Shown here one piece after another: positions 33,735 to 42,303 of a DNA stretch of 64,000 bases. The stretch lies in assembly GCA_963729115.1 (NCBI GenBank), contig CAVSMR010000003.1, positions 930,001-994,000 of the forward strand. The letters are read 5' to 3'. The stretch is from Actinophytocola sp963729115 (GTDB lineage: Bacteria; Actinomycetota; Actinomycetes; Mycobacteriales; Pseudonocardiaceae). The translations under genes and the position numbers were made by a program. Each line of letters begins with the position of its first letter. Positions within the stretch are counted from its first letter, which is position 1. The notes beneath the pieces were generated by a model. The model did not search any database. It was given only the letters and a program-made list of their open reading frames with translations, and was not told where the DNA came from.

Positions 33735-34160
33735 ATGCTGTCCGATGTCTTCACCGAAGTCGGCATCGCCGCCACCTACGGGCTGGTCGGGCTCGTGCTG
33801 ATGGCGGTCGGCTTCGCGCTGGTCGATGTGCTCACCCCGGGCAACCTGCGCGAGCAGGTCTGGGTGGAGCGCAACCGCAACGCCGCGATCCTGCTCGCCA
33901 GCAACCTGCTGGGCGTCGGCATCATCGTCGCCACCGCGATCGCCGCCAGCGAGAACGACTGGGCCATCGGCATCGTGTCCACGGTGGCCTACGGGATCCT
34001 CGGGCTGGTCCTCATGGGACTGTCCTTCGTGGTCATCGACGCCGTCACGCCCGGCAAGCTCGGCGCCCTCATGGTCGCCGAGGAGCCGCACCCCGCCGTC
34101 TACGTCAACGGCGCCTCCCACCTCGCGGTCGCCGCGATCGTGGCCGTCTCGATCGTCTGA
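33735..34160 (+). CDS. DUF350 family membrane protein
   Basis: This 141-residue protein has four hydrophobic segments in two similar halves. LVGLVLMAVGFALVDVLTPGNLREQ in the first half is echoed by ILGLVLMGLSFVVIDAVTPGKLGAL in the second. The internal duplication and D-x-(L/V)-TPG-(N/K)-L repeat are hallmarks of DUF350 (YjfL-type). The family is predicted to form a membrane channel-like or scaffold protein, and its role is unproven. The start has GGAGCC upstream, 12 bp after the previous stop. The aminopropyltransferase gene follows after 4 bp. Confidence 0.88.
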   Translation: MLSDVFTEVGIAATYGLVGLVLMAVGFALVDVLTPGNLREQVWVERNRNAAILLASNLLGVGIIVATAIAASENDWAIGIVSTVAYGILGLVLMGLSFVVIDAVTPGKLGALMVAEEPHPAVYVNGASHLAVAAIVAVSIV

Positions 34161-34164
34161 GGGC

Positions 34165-35739
34165 ATGACAGCGGTCGAGACCCCGGCAAGGCCACGGACC
34201 GGGCGCACCCGGGTCCTGCGGGCCGGCCTGCTGTTCGCCACCTTCGCGTGCGCCGCCTGCGGTCTGGTCTACGAGCTCGCCCTCGTCGCGCAGGGCTCCT
34301 ACCTGCTCGGCGACTCGATCACGCAGGCCTCGGTCGTGCTCGCGACGATGGTGTTCGCGATGGGCATCGGCTCGCTCGCGGCGAAACCGTTGCAGCACCG
34401 GGCGTTGGCGGGCTTCGCGGTGATCGAGGCCGCCCTCGCGCTCACCGGCGGGCTGTCCGTGCTCGGCCTGCACGCCGCGTTCACCTGGCTCGACCTGTAC
34501 TGGCCGGCGCTGATCGCCATCTCGCTGCTCGTCGGCACCCTGATCGGCGCGGAGATCCCGCTGCTGATGACGCTGCTGCAGCGCATCCGGCGCCAGGACG
34601 CGGGTTCGGCCACCGCCGACCTGTTCGCCGCGGACTACGTCGGGGCGCTCGTCGGCGGCCTCGCGTTCCCGTTCCTGCTGCTGCCGTTGCTCGGCCAGAC
34701 CAGGGGAGCGCTGCTGGTCGGCATGGTCAACGCGGTCGCCGGCGCGTTCGTCGTGCTGGTGCTGTTCGCCCGCACGGTGTCGCGGCGCCGGCGGACGGCG
34801 GTCGCCGCGGGCACGCTCGTGGTGCTGGCCGTGCTGGGGGTGGCCTTCGCCGGCAGCGACGCCTTCCTGCGGTACTCGCGCAGCGTGCTCTACGAGGACC
34901 CGGTCGTGTACGCGGAGACGTCGGGCTACCAGGAGATCGTGTTGACCCAGTCGTCGCCGATCGCGGAGGGGCCGGCCGACACGCGGCTGTTCCTCAACGG
35001 GGACCTGCAGTTCTCGTCGATCGACGAGTACCGCTACCACGAGTCGCTCGTGCACCCGGTGCTCGCGGGCACCCGCGGGCGGGTCCTGGTCCTCGGCGGC
35101 GGGGACGGGCTCGCGATGCGCGAGGTGCTGCGGTACCCGGACGTCCGCGAGGCCGTCGAGGTCGAGCTGGATCCCGCCGTGCTGCGCCTGGCCGAGCACG
35201 ACGCGCGCGTCGCCGGGCTGAACGGGCACTCGCTGGCCGACCCGCGGGTGAAGGTGGTTGTCGCGGACGCGTTCGCGTGGCTGCGCGAGACCGGCGAGCG
35301 CTTCGACGCGGTGATCATCGACATGCCCGACCCGGACGCGACGGCCACCGCGAAGCTGTACTCCCAGGAGTTCTACCTGCTGGCCCGGCGCGCGCTCGCC
35401 CCCGGCGGGCGGCTGGTCGTGCAGGCGGGGTCGCCGTACTTCGCGCCACGCACGTTCGACTGCGTCCTCAACACGATCCGCGCGGCGGGGCTGGGCGTCA
35501 CGCCCTACCACGTGAACGTCCCCACCTTCGGCGACTGGGGCTTCGCCCTCGCCCAGGACGGCCCGCCGCCGGACCTGCGCATCGACCCGCCCGCGCCGCT
35601 GCGCTTCCTGAACCAGCCGACGCTGGCCGCGGCGGAGGTCTTCCCCGCCGACCGCCACCCCACGGGCACCGAGCCCCCATCCACACTGGACGATCCGCGC
35701 GTGCTGGCGCTGACCACCCAGGAGTGGCAGGAGTACTGA
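34165..35739 (+). CDS. speE: Membrane-bound polyamine aminopropyltransferase (spermidine synthase family)
   Basis: This 524-residue protein has two parts. Residues about 18-235 hold six to seven membrane segments, and residues about 250-500 form the aminopropyltransferase domain. The domain includes GYQEIVLTQ, the FLNGDLQFSSIDEYRYHESLVHP substrate block, VLVLGGGDGLAMRE and the catalytic-site DMPDPD. Soluble spermidine synthases lack the membrane part. The fused form is typical of clusters with DUF350 and DUF4178. It presumably transfers aminopropyl from decarboxylated SAM to putrescine or another amine, possibly at the membrane. It ends the six-gene cluster. Confidence 0.9.
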   Translation: MTAVETPARPRTGRTRVLRAGLLFATFACAACGLVYELALVAQGSYLLGDSITQASVVLATMVFAMGIGSLAAKPLQHRALAGFAVIEAALALTGGLSVLGLHAAFTWLDLYWPALIAISLLVGTLIGAEIPLLMTLLQRIRRQDAGSATADLFAADYVGALVGGLAFPFLLLPLLGQTRGALLVGMVNAVAGAFVVLVLFARTVSRRRRTAVAAGTLVVLAVLGVAFAGSDAFLRYSRSVLYEDPVVYAETSGYQEIVLTQSSPIAEGPADTRLFLNGDLQFSSIDEYRYHESLVHPVLAGTRGRVLVLGGGDGLAMREVLRYPDVREAVEVELDPAVLRLAEHDARVAGLNGHSLADPRVKVVVADAFAWLRETGERFDAVIIDMPDPDATATAKLYSQEFYLLARRALAPGGRLVVQAGSPYFAPRTFDCVLNTIRAAGLGVTPYHVNVPTFGDWGFALAQDGPPPDLRIDPPAPLRFLNQPTLAAAEVFPADRHPTGTEPPSTLDDPRVLALTTQEWQEY

Positions 35740-35793
35740 CCCGGCACGCCCGCGAAGCGATGAGTTTCGACCGTTGTGCGAGTCTGCACCGCC

Positions 35794-36459
35794 ATGAAGC
35801 TGCTGCTCACGTCCGCCGGCGTCAGAAACCCGAGCATCCAGACCGCCCTGGTAGGCCTGCTCGGGCGGCCGATCGCCGACTGCTCCGCCCTCTGCATCCC
35901 CACCGCCCTGTACGGGCACCCGGCCGTCGGTCCGGGGCTGAACGCCTGGCGCTTCGTCACCGGGGAGTCCGACCACATGACCGGGCTCGGCTGGAAGTCC
36001 GTCGGAGTGCTCGAGCTGACCGCCCTGCCGAGCATCCCCGACGAACGCTGGATACCGCTCGTCCAGGAGACGGACGTCCTGCTGGCCGCGGGAGGGGACG
36101 CCGGGTACCTCGCCCACTGGATGCGGCAGTCCGGCCTGGCGGACCTCCTGCCGTCGCTGGCCGGGACCGTCTACGTCGGGATGAGCGGGGGAAGCATGGT
36201 GCTGACGCCGCGCGTCGGGCGGGAGTTCGTCGGGTGGACATCGCCCGACGGCGATGACGACACCACGCTCGGAGTCGTCGACTTCTCGATCTTCCCGCAC
36301 CTCGACAACCCGATGCTGACGGAGAACACCTCGGCCGCGGCGCGGCGGTGGGCGGCCGGGATCGGCGGGCCCGCCTACGCGATCGACGACGAGACCGCCA
36401 TCGTCGTCGACGGGGACGTCGAGGTCGTATCCGAGGGAACCTGGCGACGGCTGGCGTGA
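35794..36459 (+). CDS. Peptidase S51 family protein
   Basis: I start at ATG 35794 (MKLLLTSAGVRNPSI); a GTG six codons earlier is possible. The 221-residue protein has the S51 fold markers: an N-terminal LTSAGVRN strand, DVLLAAGGDAGYLAHWM and the nucleophile elbow GMSGGSMVLTP. DFSIFPHLDNPML with its histidine follows. Family members include dipeptidase E, which cleaves Asp-X dipeptides, and cyanophycinase. The usual elbow is GxSAGA; here it is GMSGGS, with the serine kept. It converges on the phosphatase gene 16 bp away. Confidence 0.85.
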   Translation: MKLLLTSAGVRNPSIQTALVGLLGRPIADCSALCIPTALYGHPAVGPGLNAWRFVTGESDHMTGLGWKSVGVLELTALPSIPDERWIPLVQETDVLLAAGGDAGYLAHWMRQSGLADLLPSLAGTVYVGMSGGSMVLTPRVGREFVGWTSPDGDDDTTLGVVDFSIFPHLDNPMLTENTSAAARRWAAGIGGPAYAIDDETAIVVDGDVEVVSEGTWRRLA

Positions 36460-36475
36460 CGGCGTCCCTGCCCGG

Positions 36476-37177
36476 CTAGTGCTCCAGGCGGGTGCGCAGT
36501 GCGGCGAGCTCGGCGTCGGACAGGCCGTTCTCCAGGAGGAAGCCGGGCATCGCCAGCGACGTGATCGTCGAGGTCAGCGACGTTTCGACGGTGGTGCCGT
36601 GCTTGGCCAGGAGCTCGCGCACGGCGGTGCGCTGGTCGCGGATGCCGAGCTCGTCGTACCGGTGCTTCATGCGGTCGTAGGTCAGCAGGTAGTCGGCGAT
36701 GATCTCGTCCGGGGTCGCTCCGGCCAGCGTGAGCAGGACCAGGGCGAGGAGCCCGGTCCGGTCCTTGCCACTGGCGCAGTGGAAGACCACGCAGCCCGGC
36801 TCGGCGGCGGCGATCGCCCGCAGGGCGGCGACCACCGGTTCCGGGTGCTCGGCGAGCATCGCCGGGTAGTACAGCGGTGAGGCCAGGTTGTCGATCGGTT
36901 GCCAGTGCGCGTAGAACGGCGTGCCGACCGGGTCGAGCGGTACCCGGACGGTGGTGATCCCCGGCGGTCTCGGCGCGAGGTCCGGCTCGCCCTCGTCGGC
37001 ATGGCGCAGGTCGAGGACGGTACGGACCCCGTACGCCCACGCCGCTGCCCACCCGGCCTCGGTCAAGCGCGTCGGCTCCTCCATCCGGACCACCGCACCC
37101 GGTCGGACACCCCCGAGCCCGCCCAGGTCACGACCATTGACGCACCCGTCCCACGAAAGCTCCCTGTCACCGGTCAT
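36476..37177 (-). CDS. Tyrosine-protein phosphatase (PtpB-like)
   Basis: The family's first motif (DGCVNGRDLGGLGGVRPGAVVR) begins close to ATG 37177, so I start there (233 residues). ATG 37228 is an alternative adding 17 residues. The catalytic P-loop is HCASGKDRTG (133-142), with nucleophile Cys134 and Arg140 intact. The acidic/lysine signature KDR is typical of the PtpB/Y_phosphatase3 family, which removes phosphate from tyrosine and in some members from phosphoinositides. It is monocistronic and convergent with the S51 peptidase. There is no secretion signal. Confidence 0.88.
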   Translation of the reverse strand: MTGDRELSWDGCVNGRDLGGLGGVRPGAVVRMEEPTRLTEAGWAAAWAYGVRTVLDLRHADEGEPDLAPRPPGITTVRVPLDPVGTPFYAHWQPIDNLASPLYYPAMLAEHPEPVVAALRAIAAAEPGCVVFHCASGKDRTGLLALVLLTLAGATPDEIIADYLLTYDRMKHRYDELGIRDQRTAVRELLAKHGTTVETSLTSTITSLAMPGFLLENGLSDAELAALRTRLEH

Positions 37178-37312
37178 GTCCGCATGACGCGTCAGACCCG
37201 CCCTCGGTTGGTTCGCCGCGGTGATCATCGACCGCCGACGCCGCTGCGCTTCCCGCAGCTACTCGTCGATGCGACCGGAACCATGCGCGCGGTCCCGCCA
37301 CCGTGGGCCTAG

Positions 37313-38341
37313 CTAGGGCAGGATCAGGTTCACGTCGCCGAACTCGTGCCACAGGTAGCCGGCGCCGATGGCCGCCGCGTACGTGCGGTCCAGCAGGTCC
37401 GGGCCCGCGATCGCGGCCAGCATGTCCAGGTGCGACGCGCGCGGCTCGTGGAATCCGGTCAGCAGCCCGTCGACCACGCGCACCCCGCGCGCCGGCGTGA
37501 CGATCAGGTCCGTCCACCCCGAGGCCGCCGACACCACGCCGTCCGGTGCCGCCGCCGACTCGATCGCCCGGACGGCCGTCGTGCCGATCGCGATCACCCG
37601 GCGGCCCTCCGCCCGCGCCACGCCGACCAGCCGCGCGCTCGCCGCCGGCACCGCGAACCGCTCGGGATAGGGCCGCTCGTGCGCCTCCGGCGACGCGACA
37701 CCGGTGTGCAGCAGCACCGGCGCGAACTGCACCCCCGCCGACACCAGCGAGGTCACCAGCCGGTCGGTGAACGGCCGCGACGCGCTCGGCATCTCCGCGC
37801 TGCCCGGTGTCGTGCCGAACACGGTCTGGTAGTCCGACAGCGGCCAGCGCGCCGCCACGTAGGAGTACCGGATCGGCGCGCCGAACTCCGCGAGGTACGC
37901 GTGGACCCCCCGGCCCCGCGTGTCCACATCGGACTCCCACAGCCGGCGCCCGGAGTACGCCCGGCGCAGCGTCACCGATCCGCCGCCCGGCAGGGCGTAC
38001 CGCGCGCCCGGCTCGCCGCCCGGGTAGGGCTCGCTCGCCCGGCCGGCCACCCGACGCAGCTCCACGAGCCAGCGCCCGGTGGGCAGCTCGGTGGACAGGT
38101 GCACGGCGAGCCCCGCGCCGGGCACCGGCACCGCGGCGGGCAGCGTGGCCGACGTGTTGACCACCAGCAGGTCGCCGGCGCGCAGCAGGGCGGGCAGGTC
38201 GGTGAAGCGGTGGTGCGAGACCGCGCCCGACGCCCCCTCGCTGACCAGCAGGCGCACGCCGTCGCGCGCGAGCCCGCGCGCCTCGGGCGGCTCGTGCGCC
38301 TCCAGCTCCGCGGGCAGCACGAAGTCCATCGCCACCGTCAT
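37313..38341 (-). CDS. S-adenosylmethionine:tRNA ribosyltransferase-isomerase (QueA) homologue
   Basis: This 342-residue QueA-family protein has LLVSEGASGAVSHHRFTDLPALLRAGDLLVVNTSATLPA in place of the usual ...GDLLVVNDTRV block. Later family motifs are GAPIRYSYVAARWPLSDYQTVFGTTPGSAEMPSASRPFT, APVLLHTGVASPE and GWTDLIVTPARGVRVVDGLLTGFHEPRASHL. True QueA makes epoxyqueuosine from preQ1-tRNA. Several conserved stretches differ here, and no other queuosine gene is nearby, so this may be an actinobacterial paralogue with another acceptor. ATG 38341 overlaps the SDR stop (ATGA). Confidence 0.82.
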   Translation of the reverse strand: MTVAMDFVLPAELEAHEPPEARGLARDGVRLLVSEGASGAVSHHRFTDLPALLRAGDLLVVNTSATLPAAVPVPGAGLAVHLSTELPTGRWLVELRRVAGRASEPYPGGEPGARYALPGGGSVTLRRAYSGRRLWESDVDTRGRGVHAYLAEFGAPIRYSYVAARWPLSDYQTVFGTTPGSAEMPSASRPFTDRLVTSLVSAGVQFAPVLLHTGVASPEAHERPYPERFAVPAASARLVGVARAEGRRVIAIGTTAVRAIESAAAPDGVVSAASGWTDLIVTPARGVRVVDGLLTGFHEPRASHLDMLAAIAGPDLLDRTYAAAIGAGYLWHEFGDVNLILP

Positions 38342-39018
38342 GCCGGTACCGTGCTGTCGGCCAGCCGGACCCGGCCCGACTCCGGCCGCGTCGTGACCAG
38401 CCGCAGGAACGCCGGCACCACGGTCTCCGGCAGCGGCCGGTCGCTGATGTCCTCGTCCGGGAACGCCTCCTGGTGCATCCGCGTGCGCAGGTCGCCCGGG
38501 TCCACGCGCCACACGCGCACGGCCGGCTCCTCCGCGGCCAGCACGTTGGACACCTGCTCGACGGCCGCCTTCGCCGAGCCGTAGCCGCCCCAGCCCGCGT
38601 AGCCCTCGACGGCCGCGTCGGACGTGACGTTCACGATCGAGCCGCCGCGGGCGCGCAGGCCCGGCAGCGCCAGCTGGATCAGGCCCAGCGGCGCGACGAC
38701 GTTGACCTCGTACACCGTCCACAGCACGTCCAGCGGGTAGTCGCCCAGCCGCGGTTGCGGGCTGGGCCCGAGGATGCCGGCGTTGTTCACGAGCAGGTCG
38801 GCCCCGCCCAGCTCGTCGGCGGCCGCGACGAGCTCGGCCCGGTGTGCCGGATCGGTGACATCGCCCGGCACGGCCCGCGCGCCGAGCGGACCGGTGGCCG
38901 CGGCGAGCGCCGCACCGTCCCGGGCGTCGACGACCAGCTGCCAGCCGGCCCCGGCGAGTCCGGACGCGAGCGCGAGCCCCAGCCCGCGGGACGCTCCGGT
39001 GATGATCGCGACAGGCAT
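38338..39018 (-). CDS. Short-chain dehydrogenase/reductase
   Basis: This 226-residue classical SDR has the cofactor motif TGASRGLGLALA (7-18), NNAGI, the serine in NVTSDAAV and the YGSAK catalytic pair. The acidic residue after beta-2 (VVDARDG) points to NAD(H) or mixed preference. ATG 39018 has AAAGGAG at ideal spacing. It overlaps the QueA-like gene by 4 bp, so the pair is co-translated. Its substrate is unknown. Upstream lies a 132-bp divergent gap to the histidine kinase gene. Confidence 0.9.
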   Translation of the reverse strand: MPVAIITGASRGLGLALASGLAGAGWQLVVDARDGAALAAATGPLGARAVPGDVTDPAHRAELVAAADELGGADLLVNNAGILGPSPQPRLGDYPLDVLWTVYEVNVVAPLGLIQLALPGLRARGGSIVNVTSDAAVEGYAGWGGYGSAKAAVEQVSNVLAAEEPAVRVWRVDPGDLRTRMHQEAFPDEDISDRPLPETVVPAFLRLVTTRPESGRVRLADSTVPA

Positions 39019-39150
39019 CGCGGTCTCCTTTCGATCACCACCGACGCTAGGAGCGCGGGCCCGCGCGGACATCGGGCCCGGGACCCGACGGTCCTCGGTC
39101 GATGGACCTAGGTCTTCGGCCCGATCCGCGCCGCCGCCCGCCCGCGTACC

Positions 39151-40296
39151 GTGGCCGACGTGACCGGCATCGACCGCGACGAGCTGCGCGAGGTGAGTGC
39201 CGCGGTGCTCGCGGTGACCGCGCACCTGTCCGTGCGCGACGTGCTGCGCACGATCCTCACCTCGGCCCGCCGGCTGGTCGGCGCCCGCTACGCCGCGCTG
39301 GGCATCCCGGACGGTGACGGCGGGTTCGGCGAGTTCATCGCCGACGGGCTCACCGACGAGGAGTGGGACGCGATCGGCCCGCTGCCGCGCACCCACGGCG
39401 TGCTCGCGGTGATGCTCTGCGACCCGAACCCGGTGCGGCTGGCCGACATCCGCGAGCACCCGCAGTTCGGCTGGTGGCCGGCCGAGCACCCGGAGCTGAC
39501 CGACTTCCTCGGCATGCCGATCATGGACGGCGACGAGTTCGTCGGCGAGTTGTTCCTGGCCAACAGCTGCGAGCCGGGCGGGTTCACCGCCGAGGACGAG
39601 GAGCTGATGCGCCTGCTCGCCGCGCACGCCGCGATCGCCATCGTCAACGCGCGGCTCTACGAGCGCGGCCGCGAGCTGTCCATCGTGGAGGAACGCGACC
39701 GCATCGCCCGCGAGCTGCACGACTCCGTGACGCAGAAGCTGTTCAGCCTGCGGCTCACCGCCGACGCCGCGTCCGCGCTGCTCGAGCGTGAGCCCGCGCG
39801 CGCGGCCGCCGAGCTCGCCACCGTCCGCAAGCTCGCCGCCGAGGCCACCGACGAGCTGCGCGCGATCGTCGTCGGCCAGCGTCCGGCCGACCTGCGCGGC
39901 GACGGGCTGGACATCGCGCTGCGCAAGCAGGTCGAGCTACTCGATCGCGTGCACGAGCCCACGATCTCCTACACCAGCTGCCACTGCGTGCCCGCCCTCA
40001 CCGAGTCCCGCCAGCAGGCCCTGTACCGGATCGCGCAGGAGGCGATGCACAACGCGCTGCGCCACGCCGGCGCCACGCGGATCGACATGAGCATGGTGGC
40101 GCACGGCGGATCCGTGACCCTCGAGGTGCGCGACGACGGCGCCGGGTTCGATCCGCGGTCGGCGCAGGGTGCCGGCCGCCGGCTGGGGCTCGCGTCGATG
40201 CGCGAGCGGGCGCGGTCGGCCGGGGGCCGGTTCGAGGTGACCTCGGAGCCGGGGCGGGGCACGACCGTGCGACTGGTGGTGCCGACCGGTGGCTGA
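39151..40296 (+). CDS. GAF-domain sensor histidine kinase (DevS-like)
   Basis: This 381-residue kinase has one GAF domain (about 25-170), the HisKA_3 dimerisation box ERDRIARELHDSVTQKLFSL with the phospho-His, and a HATPase domain (DDGAGFD, GLASMRERA, GRGTTVRL). The GAF segment DIREHPQFGWWPAEHPELTDFLGMPI resembles the first GAF of mycobacterial DevS/DosS, which binds heme. I cannot confirm a heme ligand here. The start is either GTG 39151 or GTG 39160; TACCGT seven bases before 39160 would suit a leaderless start there. The gene overlaps the response regulator by 8 bp. Confidence 0.9.
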   Translation: MADVTGIDRDELREVSAAVLAVTAHLSVRDVLRTILTSARRLVGARYAALGIPDGDGGFGEFIADGLTDEEWDAIGPLPRTHGVLAVMLCDPNPVRLADIREHPQFGWWPAEHPELTDFLGMPIMDGDEFVGELFLANSCEPGGFTAEDEELMRLLAAHAAIAIVNARLYERGRELSIVEERDRIARELHDSVTQKLFSLRLTADAASALLEREPARAAAELATVRKLAAEATDELRAIVVGQRPADLRGDGLDIALRKQVELLDRVHEPTISYTSCHCVPALTESRQQALYRIAQEAMHNALRHAGATRIDMSMVAHGGSVTLEVRDDGAGFDPRSAQGAGRRLGLASMRERARSAGGRFEVTSEPGRGTTVRLVVPTGG

Positions 40297-40936
40297 CCGG
40301 ATCCGCGTGCTCGTCGCCGACGACCATCCCGTGGTGCGCCAGGGCCTGCGCACGTTCCTCGACCTGCAGGACGACCTCGAGGTGGTCGGCGAGTCCGCCG
40401 ACGGCGAGTCCTGTGTGGAGGACGCGGAGCGGCTGGCGCCGGACGTGATCCTCCTCGACCTGCGCATGCCCGGCGCGGACGGCGTGCATGCGTTGCACGG
40501 CCTGCGTGCGGCCGGCAACCCGGCCAAGGTCCTGGTGATCACGAGCTTCACCGAGCCGTCGGCCGTGCTGCCCGCCGTCCGTGCCGGGGCGAGCGGCTAC
40601 GTCTACAAGGACATCGACCCGCCCGCGCTGGCGGCCGCGATCCGCTCGGTCCACGCGGGACACGTGCTGCTACATCCCGACGTGGCCCGCCTGCTCGCCG
40701 GCGGCGACACGCGGCCGGCCGGTGCGGAGCTGACCGCGCGGGAGCGGGAGGTGCTGGTCGAGGTCGCCCGCGGCCGGTCGAACCGGGAGATCGCCCGGGT
40801 GCTGACGCTGTCGGAGAAGACGGTGAAGACGCACGTGAGCGCGATCCTCGGCAAGCTCGGTGTGCAGGACCGCACGCAGGCGGCACTGCACGCCGTGCGC
40901 ACCGGGCTGGTGGACCCCGCCGAGCCGACCCGCTGA
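40289..40936 (+). CDS. LuxR/NarL-type response regulator
   Basis: This 215-residue regulator has a receiver domain (phosphoacceptor Asp in DVILLDLRMPGADG, conserved Lys in VYKDI). A C-terminal LuxR helix-turn-helix follows (LTAREREVLVEVARGRSNREIARVLTLSEKTVKTHVSAIL). GTG 40289 overlaps the histidine kinase gene by 8 bp, so the two form one two-component system. The target genes are not evident. The region 40937-41018 to the right is a short convergent gap. Confidence 0.95.
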   Translation: MADRIRVLVADDHPVVRQGLRTFLDLQDDLEVVGESADGESCVEDAERLAPDVILLDLRMPGADGVHALHGLRAAGNPAKVLVITSFTEPSAVLPAVRAGASGYVYKDIDPPALAAAIRSVHAGHVLLHPDVARLLAGGDTRPAGAELTAREREVLVEVARGRSNREIARVLTLSEKTVKTHVSAILGKLGVQDRTQAALHAVRTGLVDPAEPTR

Positions 40937-41018
40937 CTCCGCCTCGGACCGCCACGGCCGCCATCGCGGCGTCCGATCGTCAAGGCCTTTGTGGACACTC
41001 CGGACGAACCGGCGCGCC

Positions 41019-41333
41019 CTAACGCTCGACGGCCAGTGCCGACTCCGCCAGCTCCGGCCAGCGGGCGGCGTGCGCGGGCGGCACGCTTACCCAGTCCTTC
41101 ATGGGCCGGTCCTTGCCCGACGGGTCGAACAGGTGCGCGCCGGTAAGACCGAGCGCCGCGGCGTGCGCGGTGGTGTCCCGCCCCAGCCGGAAGGCGACCG
41201 CGCCGTCGAGCAGGCACGCGAACGCCTTGCCGTTGCCGTCCTTGAGCGCGGGCTTGCCGAACATCGCGCTCACCGAGACCTGGTGTGCGCCCAGCTGCTC
41301 CTGAAGCCGAATCAGCGGTTCACGATCTGCCAT
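41019..41333 (-). CDS. TfoX N-terminal-like small protein
   Basis: This 104-residue protein starts at ATG 41333 (MADREPLIRLQEQLG); ATG 41345 is also open. The core VSVSAMFGKPALKDGNGKAFACLLDGAVAFRLG resembles the TfoX/Sxy N-terminal or MmcQ/YjbR-like fold. GAHLFDPSGKDRPMKDWVSVPPAHA then gives the family C-terminal signature. Such small proteins are of unknown role in actinobacteria. It lies 41 bp beyond the ammonia-lyase start on the far side, apparently as a single gene. Confidence 0.75.
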   Translation of the reverse strand: MADREPLIRLQEQLGAHQVSVSAMFGKPALKDGNGKAFACLLDGAVAFRLGRDTTAHAAALGLTGAHLFDPSGKDRPMKDWVSVPPAHAARWPELAESALAVER

Positions 41334-41374
41334 GGCGCGGAGCATGCCACGGGCCGCCGACAGCGCAACGCCGG

Positions 41375-42283
41375 CTAGACCGGCTGCCAGTCCGTGTTCG
41401 CGCCGCAGACGATCAGGCACGGCAGCTCCGCGGGCACCGAACCCGCGAGCCACGCCGCGAACGGCACCGCGCCGGCCGGCTCCACCGCGAGCCGGAACTC
41501 CTCCCACAGCCGGTCCCGCGCGGCCAGGATCTCCTCGTCGGACACCAGCACCGAGCGCGCGGAGCGCAGCAGCTCGAACGGCAGCTCGCCCACCCGGGTC
41601 GCGCCCAGCGCCGACGACGCGACGGAGTCCACCGGCGTGTCCACCGGCCGGCCCGCCGCGAGCGCCGCGTGCAGCGCGTGGCAGCCGTCGGGCTCCACCG
41701 CCACCACCGGCCGGCCCGCGGCCCCCAGCACGGTCCCGGCCGCGAGCCCGCCACCGCCGACCGCGACCACGAGGGCGTCCACGTCCGGGCATTCCGCGAC
41801 CACCTCCGCCGCGCACGTGCCCTGGCCGGCCACCACGAGCGGGTCGTTGTAGGCCGGCACGTACCGCGCGCCCGACGAGTCCGCGTACGCCATCGCCGCC
41901 TGCGCCGCCTCGGCGTAGGTCGCGCCGTGGCGGATCAGCGCCGCACCCGTGGCCTCGATCCGGCGGGCCTTCGCGGGCGGCACGGACTCCGGCACGTACA
42001 CCGTCGCCGGCAGCTCCAGCAGCGCGCTCGCCGCCGCGACGGCCAGCCCGTGGTTGCCGCCCGACGCCGTGACCACCCGGGCCGGCCGCGCCCCGCCGAG
42101 CAGCGCGTTCAGCGCGCCGCGCAGCTTGAACGCGCCGGTCAGCTGCAGCTGCTCCAGCTTGAGCACCAGCGGCCGGCCGTCGACGGTCGCGCGCAGCACG
42201 GGTGTGCGCCGGGCGTAGGGCGCGATGCGCGCGGCGGCGCGGCCGACGTCGGCGGGGGTCGGCAGGATGGTGGACGTCGTCAT
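41375..42283 (-). CDS. PLP-dependent threonine/serine ammonia-lyase
   Basis: This 302-residue fold-type II PLP enzyme has the cofactor lysine Lys53 in TGAFKLRGA, the substrate loop ASGGNHG and the phosphate-binding VGGGGLAAG. The short length and lack of a C-terminal ACT regulatory domain point to a catabolic threonine or serine dehydratase, producing 2-oxobutyrate or pyruvate and ammonia. A serine racemase-like activity is possible. It is 20 bp upstream of the convergent-side chitinase stop but on the same strand, so the chitinase transcript may run into it. Confidence 0.9.
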   Translation of the reverse strand: MTTSTILPTPADVGRAAARIAPYARRTPVLRATVDGRPLVLKLEQLQLTGAFKLRGALNALLGGARPARVVTASGGNHGLAVAAASALLELPATVYVPESVPPAKARRIEATGAALIRHGATYAEAAQAAMAYADSSGARYVPAYNDPLVVAGQGTCAAEVVAECPDVDALVVAVGGGGLAAGTVLGAAGRPVVAVEPDGCHALHAALAAGRPVDTPVDSVASSALGATRVGELPFELLRSARSVLVSDEEILAARDRLWEEFRLAVEPAGAVPFAAWLAGSVPAELPCLIVCGANTDWQPV

Positions 42284-42303
42284 GCCCCCATCCTGCCAAC
42301 ACC

